Of a DNA stretch of 7,109 bases, positions 1 to 7,096 are shown in pieces. Below the pieces are notes generated by a model. That model was not told the origin of the DNA, did not search any database, and worked only from the letters and a program-made list of their open reading frames with translations. The stretch is taken from positions 1-7,109 of the forward strand of contig JAJPYP010000204.1 of assembly GCA_021204885.1 (NCBI GenBank). Direction: 5' to 3'. Source of the stretch: Prevotellaceae bacterium (GTDB taxonomy: Bacteria > Bacteroidota > Bacteroidia > Bacteroidales > Bacteroidaceae). Each line of letters starts with the position of its first letter. The stretch's first letter is position 1. The position numbers and the translations under genes were made by a program.

Positions 1-2
1 GC

Positions 3-1895
3 AGCATCACCGGCAAGATAGCCCGCCAGCAATGCTTGGGCGAGTTGCAGTTGCCCCTGAGCGATTGCGGCGTGGTGGCGTTGGATTACCGTGGCGTGAA
101 AGGCATCGCCACCTCTTTGGGGCATGCGCCGCAAGCGGCGTTGGCCAATCCCGCCGCCGGTTCCGTGCTCTCCGTGAGCGAGGCGCTTACCAACTTGGTT
201 TGGGTACCGCTGGCCGACGGCTTGGAGAGCGTGTCGCTATCGGCCAACTGGATGTGGCCCTGCCGTTCCCAAAAGGGAGAGGACGCGCGTCTCTACACGG
301 CCGTAAAGGCCTTGAGCGACTTCTGCCGCGCCTTGGGCGTGAACGTGCCCACCGGCAAGGACTCCCTCTCCATGACACAGAAGTATCCCGACGGCAGCAA
401 GGTCATCGCGCCGGGTACGGTCATCGTGTCGGCGGGCGGTGAAGTGAGCGACGTGAAAAGGGTGGTCACGCAAGTGTTGGTCAACGATCCCGATACGGTC
501 ATCTACCACATCGATTTCAGTTACGACCATTTGAAGTTAGGCGGCTCGGCCTTCGCGCAGTCGCAAGGAAAAGTGGGCGATGAAGTGCCTTGCGTGCAGG
601 ATGCCGACTACTTCCGCCGCGCGTTCTTGGCCGTGCAGGCATTGGTGAACAACGGCTGGCTGCGTGCCGGACACGACATCTCGGCCGGCGGTCTGGTGAC
701 CACGTTGTTGGAGATGTGCTTCTCCAATTGTCGGGGCGGTATGGAGGTGAGCCTCGACGGAATGAGAGAGGCGGATATCATCAAGCTGCTCTTTGCCGAG
801 AACCCGGGCATCGTCATCCAAGTGGACAAGCACCGCGAAGCCGACGTGAAGGGCGTGCTCGACGAAGCCGGCGTGAGCTACGTCAAGTTAGGTACGCCCA
901 TCAGGGAGCGGGTGCTTTCGGTAGAGAAAGCGGGCAGGGTACACCGCTTCGACATCGACGCGCTGCGCGACGTTTGGTACAGCTCCTCTTACCTGCTCGA
1001 CACCAAGCAGTCCCTGAACGGCCGCGCGGCCATGCGCTTTGAGAACTACAAGCTTGAGCCGCTCTCCTTCCACTTCCCCAAGACCTTTACGGGCACCTTC
1101 GCGCAATATGGCATCGACCCCAACCGCCGCAAGCCTACCGGCATACGCGCCGCCATCTTGCGTGAAAAGGGAACCAACGGCGAGCGCGAGATGGCCTATT
1201 CGCTCTACTTGGCGGGCTTCGACGTGAAGGACGTCACCATGACCGACCTTATCAGCGGCCGCGAGACGTTGGAAGAGGTGAACCTTATCGTCTATTGCGG
1301 CGGCTTCTCCAATTCCGACGTGCTCGGCTCGGCCAAAGGATGGGCGGGCGCGTTCCTTTTCAACCCCAAGGCCAAAGAGTCGCTCGACCGCTACTACGCA
1401 CGCGAGGACACCTTGTCACTTGGCGTGTGCAACGGTTGCCAGCTCATGATGGAGTTGGGCCTCATCAACCCCGGACACGAGCGGCACGGGCGCATGGCGC
1501 ATAACGACTCGCACAAGTTCGAAAGCCACTTCTTGAACGTCGTCGTACCCGAGAACCACAGCGTGATGTTGGGCTCGCTCGGCGGCAGCCGTTTAGGCAT
1601 CTGGGTGGCACACGGCGAGGGCAAGTTCTCCCTGCCATACGAAGAGGCCCGTTACCACGTGGCCTTGAAGTATGCCTACGACGGGTATCCCGGCAATCCC
1701 AACGGGTCCGACTACAATATCGCCGGCTTGGCAAGCGACGACGGCCGCCACATCGCCATGATGCCCCACTTGGAGCGGGCCATCTTCCCGTGGCAGCAAG
1801 CCTTCTATCCTGCCGGCCGCAAGGGGCGCGACCAAGTGACGCCGTGGATGGAAGCCTTCGTGAACGCCCGCAAATGGATTGAAGAGCGGTTATGA
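3..1895 (+). CDS. purL: Phosphoribosylformylglycinamidine synthase (FGAM synthase), large PurL, C-terminal part; 5' end missing
   Basis: This cytoplasmic enzyme converts FGAR, glutamine and ATP to FGAM in the fourth step of de novo purine synthesis. The open frame runs from the left edge without a start, so only about the last 630 residues are present; the large family form is roughly 1,200-1,300 residues. Seen in order: an ATGKIARQQ-like opening (SITGKIARQQC), the second AIR-synthase-like half with PTGKDSLSM (about bases 348-374), HDISAGGL (about 675-698) and LFAENPGIVIQV, then a C-terminal class I glutamine amidotransferase domain. In that domain the GVCNGCQ nucleophile motif places the catalytic Cys at 1428-1430, and MMPHLER supplies the His (1767) and Glu (1773) of the triad. 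All are intact, so the visible part looks functional. The fused amidotransferase distinguishes it from the small PurL/PurQ/PurS type. Its TGA stop overlaps the next gene's ATG by four bases. Identification is very secure; the missing half is an edge effect, not a mutation. Confidence 0.97.
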   Translation, partial: SITGKIARQQCLGELQLPLSDCGVVALDYRGVKGIATSLGHAPQAALANPAAGSVLSVSEALTNLVWVPLADGLESVSLSANWMWPCRSQKGEDARLYTAVKALSDFCRALGVNVPTGKDSLSMTQKYPDGSKVIAPGTVIVSAGGEVSDVKRVVTQVLVNDPDTVIYHIDFSYDHLKLGGSAFAQSQGKVGDEVPCVQDADYFRRAFLAVQALVNNGWLRAGHDISAGGLVTTLLEMCFSNCRGGMEVSLDGMREADIIKLLFAENPGIVIQVDKHREADVKGVLDEAGVSYVKLGTPIRERVLSVEKAGRVHRFDIDALRDVWYSSSYLLDTKQSLNGRAAMRFENYKLEPLSFHFPKTFTGTFAQYGIDPNRRKPTGIRAAILREKGTNGEREMAYSLYLAGFDVKDVTMTDLISGRETLEEVNLIVYCGGFSNSDVLGSAKGWAGAFLFNPKAKESLDRYYAREDTLSLGVCNGCQLMMELGLINPGHERHGRMAHNDSHKFESHFLNVVVPENHSVMLGSLGGSRLGIWVAHGEGKFSLPYEEARYHVALKYAYDGYPGNPNGSDYNIAGLASDDGRHIAMMPHLERAIFPWQQAFYPAGRKGRDQVTPWMEAFVNARKWIEERL

Positions 1896-4800
1896 GACGT
1901 TGCCTCCTCGCCTTGCTGATATGCCTGTCCTCGCTTCCCGCTTCCGCCCAGATATACAAGTACATCGGTGTGAAAGAGGGATTGGGCGACCGCCGTGTAT
2001 ATGCCATCCGCAAAGGCGTGGAGGGGTACATGTGGTTCTTGACCCAGAACGGGATAGACCGCTACGACGGCAGGGAGTTCAAGCACTACAAGCTTGTGGA
2101 CGAAGGGCAGGAGGTGAACTCCATGGTGAACCTGAACTGGCTCTATGTAGACAGCGCGGGGAGCTTGTGGGAGATAGGGAAGAGGGGGCGCGTGTTCCGC
2201 TACAATGCCCTGCACGACCGCTTCGAGTTGGTCTACAAGCTGCCCGAAGAGGCTGTCGCGGGCGAGCAGACTCCTTTAAGCTACGGCTATGTGGACAACG
2301 ACCGCAGGATATGGCTCTGCAACGACCGCCGCATCTATCTTTATCATGTAGATAGCGGGGAGGTGACGCTGTTGGAGAACACGCTTCGGGAGAGCGTCAC
2401 GCGCATCGCGCAAATCGACGGCGACGAGTTCTTCATCGGCACCGACAAGGGCGTGCGCTACGCCCGTCTGCAAGGAGAGCGGCTCACGTTCCTGCCGCGT
2501 GGCGGAATAGACAGCCTCGAAGTGCAGGTCAGCGAGCTCTACTACCATGCCGCCGGCCGCAAGCTCTTCATCGGCACCTTTATGAAAGGGCTTTTCGTCT
2601 TCGACATGGACAAGGAGCGGCCGCTTGCCATCGATGCGGGCCTCACCGACGTGGCCATCAACCGCTTCTGCCCCTACGGGCAAGAGGAGCTGCTCATCGC
2701 CACCGACGGGGCGGGTGTCTACAAGACGAACCTGCGAACCTGTGCCACGGAGTCCTACATCACCGCCGACTTCACGCGCCACAACGCCATGAACGGCAAC
2801 ACCATCTACGACCTCTATGCCGACGAGGCCGACCGCATCTGGATGGCCAACTATCCCATCGGCATCACCGTGCGCGACAACCGCTACAGCGACTACCGTT
2901 GGGTGAAGCACGCTACGGGCAACGCGCAATCGCTCGTCAACGACCAAGTGAACGCCGTCATAGAGGATGCCGACGGCGACTTGTGGTATGCCACGAACAA
3001 CGGCATCAGCCTGTATGAACGCAAGACGAAGCGTTGGCAATCCTTCCTAAGCACCTTCGACGGCGGCAAGGACCACCTCGACCACACGTTCATCTCCCTT
3101 TGCGAGGTGCGTCCCGGCATCATTTGGGCAGGCGGATACAGTTCGGGCATCTACGAGATAGAGAAGCAAGGCAAGCGCACGAGCTACTTCACCCCCTCGC
3201 GCTTCCACGCGCAAGGCATCCGTCCCGACAAGTACATCCGCACCATCTTCAAGGACAGCGAGGGGCTTGTCTGGTCGGGCGGCTACTACAACTTGAAGCG
3301 CTTCGACCCCGCACGCGGCACCGTGGAGCTGATACCGGGACTGCACGAGATAACCGTCATCACCGAAAAGGACGACACGCACCTATGGATAGGCACCTCA
3401 GGCGGCCTTTACCTTTTAGACAAGCGCGACGGCACCTTCAGGGGCATACCGCTGCCGGTAGAGTCCTGTTACATCTACTCCCTCTGCCAAGCCCCCGACG
3501 GCTTGCTCTACATCGGCACCAACAGTTCCGGGCTGTTGCGCTACAACCCGCAAGAGGGCAGCTTCCGTCACTACCACAAAGAGAACAGCGCCCTGCTGTC
3601 GGACAACATCTACTCCATCCTTTACGACGGAAAGGCGCTGTTCTTCCTCACTACCGAGTATGCTATATGCAGCTTCGACCCCGCTACCGGCACGTTCCGC
3701 AACTGGACGAAAGAGCAGGGCTTGAAGGCCGACCACTTCAACCCCGCTTCGGGTACCATGACCGCCGAGGGCACCCTTGTATTCGGCAGCACCGACGGAG
3801 CCATCGCCTTCGACAAGGAGATGAAGCTGCCGCGCGATTACCCCTCGAAACTCGTGCTGAGCGACCTGCGCGTCTTCTACCGGACGGTCTATCCCGGCGA
3901 GAAAGACTCCCCCTTGCAGACCGATATCAACGACACCCGCACGTTGCGGTTGAAGTACAACCAGAACATCTTCTCCCTGCAAGTATCCTCCATCAACTAC
4001 GACTATCCCTCGCTGATACTCTACTCATGGAAGCTCGAGGGCTTCTACGACGGATGGAGCCGCCCGGGGCGCGAGAACGTCATCCGCTTCACCAACCTCG
4101 GCCCGGGCAAGTACAAGCTGCGTGTAAGGGCCGTCTCCAACGAAGACCGCCGCATCGTGCTCGAGGAGCGCGACCTGTGCATTGTCATCCAGCGTCCCTT
4201 CTGGCTCTCCACTTGGGCCATGCTGCTCTATGCGGTTATATTCATCAGCCTTGTCTACATCGCCCACCGCATCTTCATCTTGCGGCGGCAACGCCGTGAA
4301 GCCGACGAGAAGATACGCTTCTTCATAAGCACCGCGCACGACATCCGCACGCCCCTCACGCTCATCAAAGCCCCGTTGGAAGAGGTGCTCTCGCACGAGC
4401 CGCTCAGCACGTCCGCCTACGACAACCTCGGCACCTCCTTGCGCAACGTCGACTCCCTGTTGCGGCTCACCGGCAACCTGATGAACTTCGAGCAAGCCGG
4501 CCTCTACGCCGCGCCGTTGCAAGTGGAGAACTACGAGTTGGGCGACTACTTGAACGAAGTCATCGAGAGCTTCGCCGCTTTCGCCCGCACGCGGGACATA
4601 CAGCTCACCTACACCGACAACTTCGCCGCCCTCTACGTGTTGCTCGACAAGGAGAAGATGGATTCCATCTTGAAGAACATCCTGGGCAACGCCTTGAAGT
4701 ACACGCCCCAAGGCGGATACATCCACCTCATCGCCGACGAGACCGAGCACCATTGGAGCGTTTCGGTGGAAGACACCGGCATCGGCGTTCCCGCTACAGA

Positions 4801-5920
4801 GCAGAAGCGGCTCTTCAAGAAGATCTTCCGTGGCAGCAACGCCATCGGTTCCAAGATAACCGGCAGCGGCATCGGGTTGCTCTTGGTGCGCAGGCTCGTG
4901 CAGGCGCACAAAGGGAAGATAGAGTTCACCAGCACCCAAGGCAAAGGCTCCCTCGTGAAGTTGACCTTCCCCAAGGATTATATGCATTACCTGCCCGACA
5001 CCCCGCGTCCCGTAGCCCATGTCGCTGCAAGCCCCTCATCCGCCGTTCAACAACCGCCCGCTGCCGGCGAAGACTCCTCATCGGCCGCTTCACAGCATGC
5101 AATCAATCCCTTGGAGCAGGAGAAGCTCTTGATAGTGGAAGACGACGACGAGTTGCGTGCCTACCTGTGCGCCCGCTTGGGCCGGCACTACGAAGTCAAG
5201 GCTTGCAAGAACGGGAAAGAGGCGTTAGTATGGGTCAAGGAGTACCGTCCCGACTTGGTGCTCTCCGACATCATGATGCCCGGCATGCGCGGCGACGAGC
5301 TCTGCAAGACCCTCAAGCAAGACGTGGAGACCTCGCACATCCCCGTCATCCTGCTTACCGCCTTGAACAGCGAGCGCCATATCATCGAAGGCCTGCACAC
5401 CGGTGCCGACGATTACTTGGTGAAGCCCTTCAACATCGACATCCTCCAAGCCAGCATCGCGCGTCTGCTCCACAACCGCGCCCTGTTAAGGCAGAAGTAC
5501 GGCAACCCCGCACGCGACGACACGGACGAAGACGACACCGGGCCCACCACCGACTTGAACCGGCACTTCATCGCCGAGGTAAAACGATTGGTGGAAGAGC
5601 ACCTCACCGTGCCCGACTTCAATGTAGACACGCTCTGCCACCATCTCCACATCAGCCGCAGCAGCTTCTACTACAAGATCAAGGCGCTTACCGGCGAGGC
5701 CCCCGCCGACTACATCCGCCTGATACGGCTTGTACGCGCCACCGAGCTCTTGAAAGAGCAACGGTACACCATCACCGAGATAGCCGAACTCACCGGCTTC
5801 AACGACGCCAAGTACTTCCGCGCCGTGTTCAAGAAACACTTCGGCATCTCACCTACACAATACATCAAACAAGACAAGCAAGACAAACAAGACAAACACC
5901 ATGCCGACGACCGAAAGTAA
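1892..5920 (+). CDS. Hybrid two-component system regulator (HTCS): propeller sensor, histidine kinase, receiver and AraC-type DNA-binding domain
   Basis: This is an inner-membrane one-protein signalling system that would sense a periplasmic ligand, phosphorylate itself and bind DNA. Residues 1-19 form a signal peptide, with likely cleavage after Ala-Ser-Ala before Gln20. About 30-680 hold some 14 propeller-type repeats (e.g. LWYATNNGISLYE, LWIGTSGGLYLLD), enough for two seven-bladed propellers. A Y_Y_Y domain follows (about 683-765), then one membrane helix (about 771-796). The kinase has H-box His816 (STAHDIRTPLTLI), N-box Asn933, DTGIG at 961-965 and GSGIG at 991-995. After a Pro/Ala/Ser-rich linker (about 1031-1075) comes a receiver with acidic residues 1084-1085, phospho-acceptor Asp1126, Thr1156 and Lys1178. 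The AraC domain (about 1221-1330) has two helix-turn-helices (about 1246-1268 and 1294-1318). All key residues are present and the length is normal for HTCSs. The start is fixed by the signal peptide and the ATGA overlap with purL. HTCSs usually regulate carbohydrate loci; none is visible, so ligand and targets are unknown. Confidence 0.96.
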   Translation: MRRCLLALLICLSSLPASAQIYKYIGVKEGLGDRRVYAIRKGVEGYMWFLTQNGIDRYDGREFKHYKLVDEGQEVNSMVNLNWLYVDSAGSLWEIGKRGRVFRYNALHDRFELVYKLPEEAVAGEQTPLSYGYVDNDRRIWLCNDRRIYLYHVDSGEVTLLENTLRESVTRIAQIDGDEFFIGTDKGVRYARLQGERLTFLPRGGIDSLEVQVSELYYHAAGRKLFIGTFMKGLFVFDMDKERPLAIDAGLTDVAINRFCPYGQEELLIATDGAGVYKTNLRTCATESYITADFTRHNAMNGNTIYDLYADEADRIWMANYPIGITVRDNRYSDYRWVKHATGNAQSLVNDQVNAVIEDADGDLWYATNNGISLYERKTKRWQSFLSTFDGGKDHLDHTFISLCEVRPGIIWAGGYSSGIYEIEKQGKRTSYFTPSRFHAQGIRPDKYIRTIFKDSEGLVWSGGYYNLKRFDPARGTVELIPGLHEITVITEKDDTHLWIGTSGGLYLLDKRDGTFRGIPLPVESCYIYSLCQAPDGLLYIGTNSSGLLRYNPQEGSFRHYHKENSALLSDNIYSILYDGKALFFLTTEYAICSFDPATGTFRNWTKEQGLKADHFNPASGTMTAEGTLVFGSTDGAIAFDKEMKLPRDYPSKLVLSDLRVFYRTVYPGEKDSPLQTDINDTRTLRLKYNQNIFSLQVSSINYDYPSLILYSWKLEGFYDGWSRPGRENVIRFTNLGPGKYKLRVRAVSNEDRRIVLEERDLCIVIQRPFWLSTWAMLLYAVIFISLVYIAHRIFILRRQRREADEKIRFFISTAHDIRTPLTLIKAPLEEVLSHEPLSTSAYDNLGTSLRNVDSLLRLTGNLMNFEQAGLYAAPLQVENYELGDYLNEVIESFAAFARTRDIQLTYTDNFAALYVLLDKEKMDSILKNILGNALKYTPQGGYIHLIADETEHHWSVSVEDTGIGVPATEQKRLFKKIFRGSNAIGSKITGSGIGLLLVRRLVQAHKGKIEFTSTQGKGSLVKLTFPKDYMHYLPDTPRPVAHVAASPSSAVQQPPAAGEDSSSAASQHAINPLEQEKLLIVEDDDELRAYLCARLGRHYEVKACKNGKEALVWVKEYRPDLVLSDIMMPGMRGDELCKTLKQDVETSHIPVILLTALNSERHIIEGLHTGADDYLVKPFNIDILQASIARLLHNRALLRQKYGNPARDDTDEDDTGPTTDLNRHFIAEVKRLVEEHLTVPDFNVDTLCHHLHISRSSFYYKIKALTGEAPADYIRLIRLVRATELLKEQRYTITEIAELTGFNDAKYFRAVFKKHFGISPTQYIKQDKQDKQDKHHADDRK
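5870..5896 (+). repeat. Three tandem copies of a 9-base unit encoding Gln-Asp-Lys
   Basis: Bases 5870-5878, 5879-5887 and 5888-5896 read CAAGACAAG, CAAGACAAA and CAAGACAAA. They encode Gln-Asp-Lys three times at the extreme C-terminus of the HTCS, after the AraC domain. The stretch is much more A-rich than the rest of the window and ends four bases before the first CHR gene's ATG. A change in copy number would keep the HTCS in frame. Confidence 0.9.
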
Positions 5921-6482
5921 ACGACAAGGACTCATGTCCTATTTGGAGGCCTTCTTCATCTTCTTCAAGATAGGCGCCTTCACCATTGGAGGGGGATATG
6001 CCATGGTACCCCTCATAGAGAACGAAATCGTCACCAAGCGCCACTGGCTCGCTTCGGAAGACTTCATCGACTTGCTGGCCATCTCCCAATCCGCGCCCGG
6101 CATCTTGGCCGTGAACATCTCCATCTTCGTGGGCTACCGTCTGCACGGCATCAAGGGCAGCATCGTCACCGCGCTTGGCACCGTGCTACCCTCGTTCCTT
6201 ATCATCCTTGCCATCGCGCTCTTCTTCCACAACTTCAAGGACAACACCATTGTAGAGCGCATCTTCAAGGGCATCCGTCCCGCCGTGGTGGCGCTCATAG
6301 CCGCACCCACGTTCAGCATGGCCAAGTCCACGAAGATAAACCGATACAACGTGTGGATACCCGTGGTTTCGGCGGCGCTTATCTGGCTCTTGGGCTTCTC
6401 ACCCATCTGGATCATCATCGCCGCCGGCATCGGCGGTTATCTCTACGGCCGTTTCACCCAATCCAAACACAAAGCGTCATGA
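5901..6482 (+). CDS. Short-chain CHR-family (chromate transporter) protein, first of a pair
   Basis: This 193-residue integral inner-membrane protein carries one CHR domain (chromate transporter family, PF02417 type). Characterised family members export chromate, but in gut-type anaerobes the real substrate is often unknown and another oxyanion is possible. Seen in sequence: FFKIGAFTIGGGYAM (residues 21-35), SQSAPGILAVN then VGYRLHG (62-83), VLPSF (95-99) in a hydrophobic stretch (about 88-109), FKGIRPAVVALI (122-133) and two further hydrophobic segments (about 152-188). The start given overlaps the HTCS gene by 20 bases and follows an A-rich stretch. An alternative ATG at 5934 (residue 12) would give 182 residues, the same length as its partner, and aligns better with the partner's N-terminus. 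The stop overlaps the next ATG (ATGA), so the two proteins are probably made together and pair as the halves of one transporter, as in known short-chain CHR pairs. Family assignment is sure; substrate and exact start are not. Confidence 0.93.
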   Translation: MPTTESKRQGLMSYLEAFFIFFKIGAFTIGGGYAMVPLIENEIVTKRHWLASEDFIDLLAISQSAPGILAVNISIFVGYRLHGIKGSIVTALGTVLPSFLIILAIALFFHNFKDNTIVERIFKGIRPAVVALIAAPTFSMAKSTKINRYNVWIPVVSAALIWLLGFSPIWIIIAAGIGGYLYGRFTQSKHKAS

Positions 6483-7027
6483 TATTCCTGCAACTCTTCT
6501 ATACCTTCTTCAAGATAGGTCTCTTCGGTTTCGGAGGCGGATACGCCATGCTCTCCATGATACAAGGCGAGGTCGTCACCCGCTACGGATGGCTCACCGC
6601 GCAAGAGTTCACCGACATCGTGGCCATCAGCCAAATGACACCCGGCCCCATCGGCATCAACTCGGCCACCTACGTGGGCTTCACCGTTACGGGCAGCGTG
6701 TGGGGTTCGGTCATCTGCACATTCGCCGTGGTGCTCCCCTCGTTCATCCTCATGCTCACCATCAGCAAGTTCTTCCTCAAGTACCAGAAGCATCCCATCG
6801 TAGAGTCCATATTCAAGGGCTTGCGTCCCGCCGTAGTGGGCCTGTTGGCTTCGGCCGCCTTGGTGTTGATGAAGCGCGAGAACTTCGGCAGCCCCACGGA
6901 AGATACCTATACGTTCGTCATCAGCTGCATCATCTTCCTTGTCGCTTTTATAGGCACGCGCAAGTACAAGCTCAGCCCCATCGGCATGATCATCGCCTGC
7001 GGCATCGCGGGGCTGATACTTTATTAA
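6479..7027 (+). CDS. Short-chain CHR-family (chromate transporter) protein, second of a pair
   Basis: This 182-residue inner-membrane protein has a single CHR domain and is homologous to the gene before it. Matching motifs: FFKIGLFGFGGGYAM (residues 10-24), SQMTPGPIGIN then VGFTVTG (51-72), VLPSF (85-89) followed by a hydrophobic stretch, FKGLRPAVVGLL (112-123), and two C-terminal hydrophobic segments ending in the last residues (Ile-Leu-Tyr). The open frame extends upstream to 6353, but that part lies over the first CHR gene in another frame and reads as arginine- and histidine-rich shadow. The ATG at 6479 sits in an ATGA overlap and begins directly at the family's first motif, so I chose it. 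The partner has Pro-Gly-Ile-Leu-Ala-Val-Asn where this one has Pro-Gly-Pro-Ile-Gly-Ile-Asn, which suggests specialised halves of a heterodimer. In short-chain CHR pairs studied elsewhere, both proteins are needed and insert with opposite topology; that is family knowledge, not visible here. Confidence 0.93.
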   Translation: MIFLQLFYTFFKIGLFGFGGGYAMLSMIQGEVVTRYGWLTAQEFTDIVAISQMTPGPIGINSATYVGFTVTGSVWGSVICTFAVVLPSFILMLTISKFFLKYQKHPIVESIFKGLRPAVVGLLASAALVLMKRENFGSPTEDTYTFVISCIIFLVAFIGTRKYKLSPIGMIIACGIAGLILY

Positions 7028-7052
7028 CTATTATACCTTATATGTATAATAG
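7028..7052. repeat. Perfect 9-base inverted repeat directly after the last stop codon
   Basis: CTATTATAC (7028-7036) and GTATAATAG (7044-7052) are exact reverse complements around a 7-base spacer. Skipping one mismatch (7027/7053), two more pairs extend the outer end (7026/7054 and 7025/7055). The stem is AT-rich in a GC-rich window, which makes it stand out. It could be an mRNA 3'-end hairpin, part of a terminator region, or a palindromic protein-binding site. The right arm contains TATAAT, but no gene is visible downstream. Confidence 0.6.
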
Positions 7053-7054
7053 GT

Positions 7055-7075
7055 AAAGGCGGGCCTTTCCCCCGC
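7055..7075 (+). terminator. Possible GC-rich terminator hairpin
   Basis: Two mutually exclusive short stems are visible: GCGGG (7059-7063) with CCCGC (7071-7075) around a 7-base loop, and AAAGG (7055-7059) with CCTTT (7064-7068) around a 4-base loop. The position, 28-48 bases past the last stop codon of a tightly packed operon, fits transcription termination. No run of T follows, so a classical intrinsic terminator is not shown and the call is weak. Confidence 0.35.
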
Positions 7076-7096
7076 GGTTGGCGTGTTGGGGCGTTT

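Noticed and set aside
36..38. TTG at 36 as the purL start
   Set aside because: The frame stays open to the left edge and the residues before it (SITGKIARQQC) are conserved PurL sequence, so the gene begins outside the window.
1892..1960. HTCS N-terminus as a lipoprotein signal
   Set aside because: The cysteines at residues 4 and 11 lack a lipobox context; Ala-Ser-Ala followed by Gln fits ordinary signal peptidase I cleavage better.
2276..3040. 254-codon minus-strand open frame
   Set aside because: Val/Gly/Asp-rich antisense shadow of the propeller repeats; no motif.
3034..4299. 421-codon + strand open frame in another frame of the HTCS
   Set aside because: Arg/His/Pro/Leu-rich translation with no recognisable motif, fully covered by the convincing HTCS frame.
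4025..5020. 331-codon open frame on the minus strand
   Set aside because: It lies wholly inside the HTCS kinase region and reads as Gly/Val/Glu-rich sequence with no domain motif; such shadows are expected opposite a GC-rich gene.
4753..5973. 406-codon + strand open frame across the HTCS end
   Set aside because: Arg- and His-rich shadow translation crossing a gene boundary, without domain features.
7041..7050. TATAAT within the inverted repeat as a promoter -10 box
   Set aside because: Bacteroidota main promoters use a different -7 element (TAnnTTTG type), no matching upstream element is seen, and no gene follows in the window.
7028..7052. Invertible promoter or recombinase site
   Set aside because: Only one inverted repeat with a 7-base spacer is present; there is no second distant copy and no invertase gene in view.
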